Shown here: positions 6,415 through 11,115 of the stretch, piece by piece
How positions within the stretch are numbered: the stretch's first letter is position 1
How the letters are laid out: each line of letters opens with the position of its first letter
Assembly: GCA_023421875.1 (NCBI GenBank)
Contig: JAEZSM010000091.1
Coordinates: 1 to 11,115 of the forward strand
DNA from: Spirochaetota bacterium
Lineage (GTDB): Bacteria; Spirochaetota; Spirochaetia; Treponematales; Rectinemataceae
Direction: 5' to 3'
Length of the DNA stretch: 11,115 nucleotides
Position numbers and translations under genes: made by a program
The notes under the pieces: model-generated
Told to the model about the DNA's origin: nothing
Databases searched by the model: none
What the model saw: the letters and a program-made list of their open reading frames with translations, nothing else

Positions 6415-6588
6415 TACGGCCCGATGGCCGGCTATCCGTAACAGTGATATCGCAAGGCGCCCTTGACGGTGCCGGTCTTTCCGATGTCGGAATTCGCCGT
6501 ACGAATGAATCAACAGACAATACCTGAAACGTTAGATATAAGGGCGATCGTGTAGACGCCCGAATTCCGTAGAGAGACGGAGCATTGG
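6415..6588 (+). promoter_or_regulatory. Long structured leader of rho mRNA
   Basis: No gene is seen in this stretch. Pairings visible by eye are CGGCC/GGCCG (6417-6421 with 6426-6430), GGCGCC/GGTGCC (6456-6461 with 6468-6473), and a 9-bp long-range stem CGGAATTCG/CGAATTCCG (6488-6496 with 6561-6569). The last competes by one base with GGGCG/CGCCC (6542-6546 with 6557-6561). In Escherichia coli rho is autoregulated by attenuation in a long leader; a comparable role here is inference. The ribosome site is GGAG at 6579-6582. Confidence 0.5.
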
Positions 6589-8319
6589 ATGGCATTAATC
6601 CGAAAAACAAAACGAGAAGAACCCAGCAAGAAGGACCTAATGGAAGAAACTTCTACAGAAGCGCCAACCCAGACGACGCAGCAGGAAAAACAAAAAACCT
6701 CAAATCCCGCCAGAGACAACTCATCAGGGAATGCCCAGGCCTCGAGGGCAGTTAAACGCATAAAGCTCAAAAAGCGATCGAACCGACAAATCTCCTCCCA
6801 GGCTGAGGAGGAGAGCCAGCCTTCCCTCATGGACAGCGAATCTTTTTTCCCAGCAAAGGCTGCCGAGCAGGAACAGGAACAGGGCTCTAGCCCCCAACGC
6901 GCCGCTATCGACATCTTGGCCGCCGCAGCCCTAGAGCGGGAGGTAAGGAACGGCCTAGTGCGCCGCCAGGAGTCTTACGACAAGGCTAGTTCCGAGCGGA
7001 ACCACGAGAACGTCAAGCAGGAATCGGGCGATTCCCGGGCCAGGCTCCTCATCAACGACCTGTCCAAGATGGGCATCAAGGAACTCAGGGAACTGGGCGA
7101 AAAGTACGGGATCAACCACGAAGAGCTGATAGCCCTGCGCAAGCAGGAACTCATCTTCTATACATTGAAATCCCATACCGAAAAGGGCGGTATCATCTAC
7201 GCCTATGGGTCTCTGGAAATTCTGCCGGATGGCTACGGATTTCTGCGATCCCCCCAGAATTCCTATCTCTCGGGCACCGACGATATCTATATCTCCCCCT
7301 CCCAGATACGGCTTTTCAACCTCAAGACCGGCGACACTGTCTACGGCCAGATCCGGAGCCCCAAAGAAGGCGAGCGATTCTTCGCCATGCTGCGCATCGA
7401 GCTGGTCAACTACGACGAGCCCGCGGTAGCTCAGAACCGCATACCCTTCGAGAATCTCACGCCCCTCTACCCCAACAAGAAGCTGGATCTCGAAACCAGC
7501 ACCGAGGAACTCTCCACCAGGATCATCAATCTCTTCTGTCCCATCGGCAAGGGACAAAGAGCTCTCATCGTATCGCCCCCCAAGACGGGCAAGACGATAC
7601 TCCTGCAGAAAATCGCCAACGCTATAACCACGAATCATCCCGAGGTCTACCTCATCGTCCTTCTCATAGACGAGCGGCCCGAGGAAGTCACCGACATGGA
7701 GCGTTCGGTCCAGGCGGAGGTCATATCCTCCACCTTCGACGAGCAGGCCACCAGGCACGTGCAGGTGGCTGAGATGGTGCTGGAGAAGGCTAAGCGACTG
7801 GTAGAGCACGGCCGGGACGTGGTCATCCTTTTGGACTCGATAACCAGACTGGCTAGGGCCTACAACCAGACCGTGCCTACCTCGGGCAAGATCCTCTCCG
7901 GCGGCGTGGACTCCAATGCCCTCCACAAGCCCAAGCGCTTCTTTGGCGCGGCGCGCAACATCGAGCAGGGAGGCAGCCTCACCATCATCGCCACCGCCCT
8001 CATCGACACCGGTTCCAGAATGGATGAAGTCATATTCGAAGAATTCAAGGGCACGGGCAATATGGAGATCAACCTGGACAGGCGCCTCTCGGACAAGCGC
8101 CTCTTCCCTGCCATCAATATCAAGAAATCGGGCACCAGAAAGGAAGAGATTCTCCTCACCGACGAGGAACTCCAAAAAATCTGGGTCTTGCGCAGGGTCA
8201 TCAACCCAATGGACGACTCGGACATAATCGAGCTTTTAATAGACAGGATGGGCAAGACCAAGAACAACGAAGCCTTCCTCAAGTCCATGAGCGGTCCGGC
8301 CTATTCGGGATCCGACTGA
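6589..8319 (+). CDS. rho: Transcription termination factor Rho with long N-terminal extension
   Basis: A hexameric RNA-dependent ATPase that ends transcription. The Rho core starts near residue 153: a helical N-domain (LSKMGIKELRELGEKYGI, then LRKQELIFYTLKSH), the cold-shock-like RNA-binding fold with GYGFLR at 215-220, Walker A SPPKTGKT (329-336, K335), Walker B VVILLD (D416) and the secondary RNA-binding segment SGGVDSNALHKPKRFFGAAR, then GGSLTIIATALIDTGSRMDE. The catalytic parts are intact and collinear with the 419-aa Escherichia coli protein. Residues 1 to about 152 are additional: rich in Glu, Gln, Ser and Lys, low complexity and probably disordered, with a basic patch KRIKLKKR (56-63) and an acidic EQEQEQ run near 94-99. 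It has its own strong promoter and leader; rpmE follows with no T-run terminator between. Confidence 0.97.
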   Translation: MALIRKTKREEPSKKDLMEETSTEAPTQTTQQEKQKTSNPARDNSSGNAQASRAVKRIKLKKRSNRQISSQAEEESQPSLMDSESFFPAKAAEQEQEQGSSPQRAAIDILAAAALEREVRNGLVRRQESYDKASSERNHENVKQESGDSRARLLINDLSKMGIKELRELGEKYGINHEELIALRKQELIFYTLKSHTEKGGIIYAYGSLEILPDGYGFLRSPQNSYLSGTDDIYISPSQIRLFNLKTGDTVYGQIRSPKEGERFFAMLRIELVNYDEPAVAQNRIPFENLTPLYPNKKLDLETSTEELSTRIINLFCPIGKGQRALIVSPPKTGKTILLQKIANAITTNHPEVYLIVLLIDERPEEVTDMERSVQAEVISSTFDEQATRHVQVAEMVLEKAKRLVEHGRDVVILLDSITRLARAYNQTVPTSGKILSGGVDSNALHKPKRFFGAARNIEQGGSLTIIATALIDTGSRMDEVIFEEFKGTGNMEINLDRRLSDKRLFPAINIKKSGTRKEEILLTDEELQKIWVLRRVINPMDDSDIIELLIDRMGKTKNNEAFLKSMSGPAYSGSD

Positions 8320-8354
8320 CCGCGCTTGGGCCGACCTTGCAGGATCACGATCCG

Positions 8355-8385
8355 CCGTGCCGGGCTTTCTTTATTGCCCGGACGG
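8355..8385 (+). repeat. GC-rich hairpin after rho
   Basis: CCGGGC (8360-8365) pairs with GCCCGG (8376-8381), extended by CCGT with ACGG past a one-base bulge. The loop is T-rich but no T-run follows the stem, so it is not a convincing intrinsic terminator; it may mark the 3' end of rho mRNA. Confidence 0.55.
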
Positions 8386-8386
8386 A

Positions 8387-8415
8387 TAGACGCGGTCGAA
8401 GAATTGTTGTATATT
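8387..8415 (+). promoter_or_regulatory. Possible promoter of rpmE
   Basis: TATATT (8410-8415) is a five-of-six -10, with TAGACG (8387-8392, four of six) exactly 17 nt upstream. Initiation near 8422 would place the first leader hairpin within about 5 nt of the 5' end of the transcript. Confidence 0.5.
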
Positions 8416-8427
8416 CACCCGGCGAGG

Positions 8428-8459
8428 CTTTTGCAAAAGTCAGACGAGTTTTGCAAAAG
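8428..8459 (+). repeat. Two TTTTGCAAAAG palindromic repeats, 20 bp apart
   Basis: TTTTGCAAAAG occurs at 8429-8439 and 8449-8459; each contains the perfect palindrome TTTTGCAAAA, and centres are 20 bp (about two helical turns) apart. As RNA the copies pair with each other into a 12-bp stem with loop GTCAGACGAG. As DNA they look like a double operator just downstream of the candidate -10. Confidence 0.85.
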
Positions 8460-8478
8460 CTACCTTGAAGTTGTGTAC

Positions 8479-8521
8479 GTTTCGTCCATTTTCATGCTTT
8501 TAGCATAAAAATGGACGAAAC
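8479..8521 (+). repeat. Long near-perfect inverted repeat
   Basis: GTTTCGTCCATTTT (8479-8492) pairs fully with AAAATGGACGAAAC (8508-8521); after a single C.A mismatch (8493/8507), ATGC (8494-8497) pairs with GCAT (8503-8506) around loop TTTTA. This is 18 of 19 pairs, the most stable-looking inverted repeat in the window. Confidence 0.92.
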
Positions 8522-8526
8522 TACAA

Positions 8527-8564
8527 AGTCAATTTCAAAAGTTAATAGACTTTTAAAATTGGCT
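8527..8564 (+). repeat. Second imperfect inverted repeat
   Basis: AGTCAATTT (8527-8535) pairs with AAATTGGCT (8556-8564, one G.T), and AAAAGT (8537-8542) with ACTTTT (8549-8554), with a single C.A mismatch (8536/8555) and a 6-nt loop. It lies 5 nt after the first long inverted repeat. Confidence 0.85.
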
Positions 8565-8636
8565 CAGCTTATAAAGAAACCGTCATTTGGCCGGTTTTCA
8601 GGCATTGTTTTCAGTACGACGCAGTGGAGGAAGATT

Positions 8637-8852
8637 ATGAAACAGGGAATTCATCCCAGATACGAGCACTCGACCATCACCTGCGCCTGCGGCAATGTTA
8701 TCGAGACCCGTTCGACGGTAAAGAACTTACAGGTTGAAATCTGTTCGGCCTGCCACCCCTTCTTTACCGGCAAGCAGAAGCTCGTAGACACCGCGGGACG
8801 CATTGAGCGCTTTAACCGCAAGTATGGCATCAAGCCAACGGAAACCAAATAA
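8637..8852 (+). CDS. rpmE: 50S ribosomal protein L31, zinc-binding type
   Basis: A 71-residue L31, which bridges the two ribosomal subunits. It starts MKQGIHPRY and carries EICSACHPFFTGKQK and RIERFNRKYG, all strong family signatures. The four zinc ligands are present (C16, C18, C36, C39), so this is the C+ form rather than the zinc-free paralogue. ATG 8637 is chosen because GGAGG (8627-8630 and preceding G) lies 6 nt before it and the protein then begins exactly as the family does. An in-frame extension back to an ATG at 8511 adds 42 codons without a ribosome site and begins inside a hairpin arm. The gene ends at a strong terminator. Confidence 0.97.
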   Translation: MKQGIHPRYEHSTITCACGNVIETRSTVKNLQVEICSACHPFFTGKQKLVDTAGRIERFNRKYGIKPTETK

Positions 8853-8871
8853 TTCCGATACTTGGCGCAAT

Positions 8872-8910
8872 AAAAGGGGCTGTCCAATACGTTGGACGGT
8901 CCTTTTTTTT
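8872..8910 (+). terminator. Bidirectional terminator between rpmE and the LarA-like gene
   Basis: GTCCAA (8882-8887) pairs with TTGGAC (8892-8897) around a TACG loop; the stem continues with G.T-containing pairs through AGGGGCT/GGTCCT and the A-run against the T-run. T8 at 8903-8910 serves rpmE, and on the minus strand CCCCTTTTATT serves the convergent LarA-like gene. Confidence 0.93.
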
Positions 8911-8989
8911 ACTTCTTTAGCTAATACCTCTGATGCTTAAAGCTTTCAAAGGCCAAGGAGATTCAAACCACAGATTCAGCCTTAGTCAG

Positions 8990-10258
8990 TTAAAACAGAT
9001 TCCCTTGGGCAGTGAACGTGAGATCCTCGGCAGCTCTCAGCAGCCTCATATGCGGATGCCTCTCAACCTCTCCCAAGAGACTTTCTGAAACTAAGATTTC
9101 TCCTAAACTCAGTGTGTTTCTGATTCTGACCATCCTGACCTTGCCCATATCCACCAGGCCGGCTACCTTTACGCAAGCTTGCATCACCAATGTATCATTG
9201 GCCAATGTCATGGGTATTTTAACCCCACCGGTAAGGGTCGCGGTGAGGGTATTGGGATAGGTCTGCTCAAAATCGAATTTATCCCTGGCTCTCTGCGGTA
9301 TGAAATCAGCCATGCCCAGTCCGTTACCATTGCCCTTGGACTTTTCGCTTATATCGAGAATGCCTACCCTATTTATCTTTGGTCCCCCGGAAATACAGGG
9401 CGAGTGGTAACGTCCGACAATATTGGTATCGAAGCCTGAACCCGAGATGTCCTTTCCTATTTCGTCGATTATCAGCACATCCAAGGTATCAAAATAAATG
9501 CGGGAACAGAGCTTCCTTGCATCCTCCAGCAATTCGGGCTCTCTTTCGCTGATTTCATCGCCTCTCATGCAGTGGATTTGGGCAGTCTCGTGGTAGGCAT
9601 TCTCAATAATGCCGACCCCGCAGAGAATATTGACCTTCGAAATAGTCGTACATCCAATGTCGGGAATATGGGCGGCCATTGTTTCAAACCCCAGGCGATG
9701 ACAGAAATCAGCTCCTACCTGCTTGCCCAGACCGATGGTGATCATCTTCATAAGTCCGCTTTCATAGGGACCGCGGAAACAGACATGGGGCTTTATTCTA
9801 TTGACGACTACGATACCATCGGCCTTTGCTGCGTTGGCGTCCAGGTACACGGGAAGCCCCAGAGGGGATACTCCCAACTGCACAGCTTCCATGGTCGCCC
9901 GGATTTCGGCGCCCACCTTATCTTGACTGATTCCCAAGCCTTCCAGCATGGCCTTCTGCCCTTCGGCTGTCGCAGCGGCGTGACTTCCCATGGCCGGCAC
10001 GATAAAAGGCTTAGCCTTCTGAGCTTTCAGTTCATCGACGATAGTCCGCACGATTACCGGAAGATTGCTTATGCCTCTGGAACCTACGGCAATGGCGATT
10101 TCCGAGCCTGGCTTTACAGCCTTGAAATATTCACCAGTCTTGATTTTTGCTCGTAGCGCGCCCTCGATATTCTCAAGCCGCGGACGAGGGAATTCCAGGG
10201 CGACGAGAGCCATTTTAGGCAGTGGAATTCCCTCCAGGAGCCGGTTGATGACATCCAC
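8990..10258 (-). CDS. LarA-like nickel-pincer racemase/epimerase (DUF2088)
   Basis: A 422-residue cytoplasmic protein of the lactate-racemase (LarA) superfamily, whose members racemise or epimerise 2-hydroxyacids with a nickel-pincer nucleotide. The likely active-site residues are H93 (MGSHAAAT), H158 (RIKPH), K171 (ESGLMK, expected cofactor attachment) and H187 (ADFCH, nickel ligand); the 16-residue Lys-His spacing equals K184/H200 in Lactiplantibacillus LarA. The N-terminal DxTRP motif of true LarA is replaced by GSRGISNLP, so this is a divergent branch with an unknown substrate. The C-terminal half has SGSGFDTN and KGNGNGLGMADF, typical of this subgroup. The start is GTG, with GGAAAGG 8 nt before it inside the end of uxaC. 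The 3-nt gap to uxaC implies one operon and a sugar-acid substrate. Confidence 0.82.
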   Translation of the reverse strand: MDVINRLLEGIPLPKMALVALEFPRPRLENIEGALRAKIKTGEYFKAVKPGSEIAIAVGSRGISNLPVIVRTIVDELKAQKAKPFIVPAMGSHAAATAEGQKAMLEGLGISQDKVGAEIRATMEAVQLGVSPLGLPVYLDANAAKADGIVVVNRIKPHVCFRGPYESGLMKMITIGLGKQVGADFCHRLGFETMAAHIPDIGCTTISKVNILCGVGIIENAYHETAQIHCMRGDEISEREPELLEDARKLCSRIYFDTLDVLIIDEIGKDISGSGFDTNIVGRYHSPCISGGPKINRVGILDISEKSKGNGNGLGMADFIPQRARDKFDFEQTYPNTLTATLTGGVKIPMTLANDTLVMQACVKVAGLVDMGKVRMVRIRNTLSLGEILVSESLLGEVERHPHMRLLRAAEDLTFTAQGNLF

Positions 10259-10261
10259 GGA

Positions 10262-11115
10262 TCAGGCCTTTCCTTCCAGGTTGAAATACGAAACCGCATT
10301 GTTATAGCAAATGTCCTGCACTATAGATCCTATATGCTTGTAGTCCCTGGGCAGTTCGCCTTCTTCGATCCATTTGCCTAAGAGGTTGCACATGATCCTC
10401 CGGAAATACTCATGCCGAATGAAGGAGAATACGCTTCTGGAATCGGTGAGCATGCCGATAAACAGCGAGAGCATGCCCATGTTGGCCAAGGAGATCATGT
10501 GACGCTCCATGCCATCTTTCTGATCGTTGAACCACCAGGCGGCTCCAAACTGCATTTTCCCGCGTATGGGCTGATCCTGGAAGTTGCCTGCCATCGTGGC
10601 AAGGATATCGTTATGGTTCTGGTTCAGGGAGAACAGCACGGTTTTGGGAAGTTCATCGGATCTGTCTAGAATATCCAAAAACCTCGCCAGGGGAACGGAA
10701 ATCGTCTGGTCGCCTATAGAATTGAATCCCGATTCTGGCCCGTGAATCTTGAACTTCCTGGTGTTGTTGTTCCGCTGGGCGCACATGTGGAGCTGCATCA
10801 CCCAACCCCTTCGCTTGTTCATCCTGCCCACTTCGGCGAGCACCGCTGTCTTGAAGCGGAGGATGTCCAAATCGCTCAGCTTTTCTCCGCCAAGAAGCGT
10901 GGAGAAAATCTTTTCCAAATCATCCTTGGAGCATTCTTCTGCAAAGGGGAAAACCAAGGCATGGTCGGTAGCCCTGGCTCCCTGTTCGTGGAAAAAGGCA
11001 TGCCGCAGATCCAGCGCATGGATAAAGCTTTCGAAGGAATTTATCGCGACTCCCGATGCTTTTTCCAGCTTCTGCCGGTAAGCATTCCAGTCGGCGGGAA
11101 TCGCCACATCCATGG
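10262..11115 (-). CDS. uxaC: Glucuronate (uronate) isomerase, 5' end missing
   Basis: UxaC converts D-glucuronate to D-fructuronate and D-galacturonate to D-tagaturonate, the first step of hexuronate breakdown; it is a divergent amidohydrolase-superfamily TIM barrel. The window holds the last 284 or so codons of a protein usually near 470 aa; the Met at 11113 is internal. Family signatures read GWVMQLH, RNNNTR, SIGDQ, LPKTVLFSLN, AGNFQDQ, AAWWFNDQKDGMERHM, GMLTDSRS (Asp in the strand-8 position) and RHEYFRRIMCNLLG. All are intact, with no frameshift. It is the upstream gene of a pair with the LarA-like gene (3 nt gap). Its promoter lies beyond the window. The call is secure. Confidence 0.96.
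   Translation of the reverse strand, partial: MDVAIPADWNAYRQKLEKASGVAINSFESFIHALDLRHAFFHEQGARATDHALVFPFAEECSKDDLEKIFSTLLGGEKLSDLDILRFKTAVLAEVGRMNKRRGWVMQLHMCAQRNNNTRKFKIHGPESGFNSIGDQTISVPLARFLDILDRSDELPKTVLFSLNQNHNDILATMAGNFQDQPIRGKMQFGAAWWFNDQKDGMERHMISLANMGMLSLFIGMLTDSRSVFSFIRHEYFRRIMCNLLGKWIEEGELPRDYKHIGSIVQDICYNNAVSYFNLEGKA

Larger units (their letters stand above)
8422..8636 (+). promoter_or_regulatory. Structured rpmE leader with four stem-loops
   Basis: The 317-base gap between rho and rpmE carries four successive stem-loops on this AT-rich stretch: H1 8427-8438 with 8449-8460 (12 bp), H2 8479-8497 with 8503-8521 (18 of 19), H3 8528-8542 with 8549-8563 (one C.A mismatch and one G.T pair) plus a closing pair 8527/8564, and H4 8577-8582 with 8592-8597 (6 bp). 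None has a following T-run. Known L31 autoregulatory leaders exist in other phyla; this one matches none that I can recognise. Control of L31 synthesis by the leader is inference. Confidence 0.55.

Noticed and set aside
6955..8175. Long minus-strand ORF of about 400 codons
   Set aside because: It lies wholly opposite rho, which has unmistakable family motifs; its composition (Leu/Val/Asp/Gly-rich) is what codon bias on the other strand produces.
8355..8385. Intrinsic terminator of rho
   Set aside because: The stem is good but the T-rich stretch is in the loop, not after the stem, so it is listed only as a hairpin.
8429..8459. Possible CRISPR-like repeat pair
   Set aside because: Only two 11-base copies with a 9-base gap; no further repeats or spacers.
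8326..8508. Short plus-strand ORF between rho and rpmE
   Set aside because: It runs through a GC hairpin, the rpmE promoter candidate and two inverted repeats, and has no ribosome site or familiar motif.
9572..10156. Plus-strand ORF of 194 codons
   Set aside because: Fully antisense to the LarA-like gene, without a ribosome site or recognisable domain.

Overview
The window looks like chromosomal core sequence from a moderately GC-rich spirochaete, probably a Treponema/Rectinema-type member of the Treponemataceae or Spirochaetaceae. The clues are the run S20 – HU – bactofilin – Rho – L31, an order that from memory resembles treponemal genomes, and a tandem pair of outer-membrane beta-barrel genes. 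The species cannot be named from sequence alone. No mobile element, tRNA, rRNA, CRISPR array or defence island was seen.

Layout. (1) 1-1792: the 3' end of one outer-membrane protein gene and a complete second one, closed by a strong terminator. (2) 1820-3637: mutL of the endonuclease-bearing type. (3) 3638-3980: a 343-base gap that holds a candidate small RNA (promoter-like site, SD-complementary C-rich segments, terminator) and then a separate near-consensus promoter for a small zinc-ribbon protein (3981-4151). (4) 4229-4978, minus strand: a PlsC-type acyltransferase. (5) 5053-5921: promoter, rpsT with a TTG start, an HU-family gene and a terminator. (6) 5973-8319: a bactofilin, then rho, which has its own TTGACA/TATAGT promoter overlapping the bactofilin stop codon and a leader of about 175 nt. 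(7) 8320-8910: a 317-base gap upstream of rpmE with four consecutive strong stem-loops, then rpmE and a bidirectional terminator. (8) 8990-11115, minus strand: a LarA-like (nickel-pincer racemase/epimerase superfamily) gene 3 nt downstream of uxaC, whose 5' end lies outside the window.

How it fits together. Most of the window is housekeeping: ribosomal proteins S20 and L31, transcription termination (Rho), nucleoid structure (HU), mismatch repair (MutL), phospholipid synthesis (PlsC) and cell shape (bactofilin). The uxaC–larA-like pair is catabolic and points to hexuronate use with a 2-hydroxyacid epimerase of unknown substrate.

The least explained signals are the four-hairpin rpmE leader, the candidate anti-Shine-Dalgarno small RNA after mutL, the uxaC–LarA-like pairing and the small protein whose cysteine spacing resembles that of L31. 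All of these are inferences from reading the sequence; no database or folding program was run.
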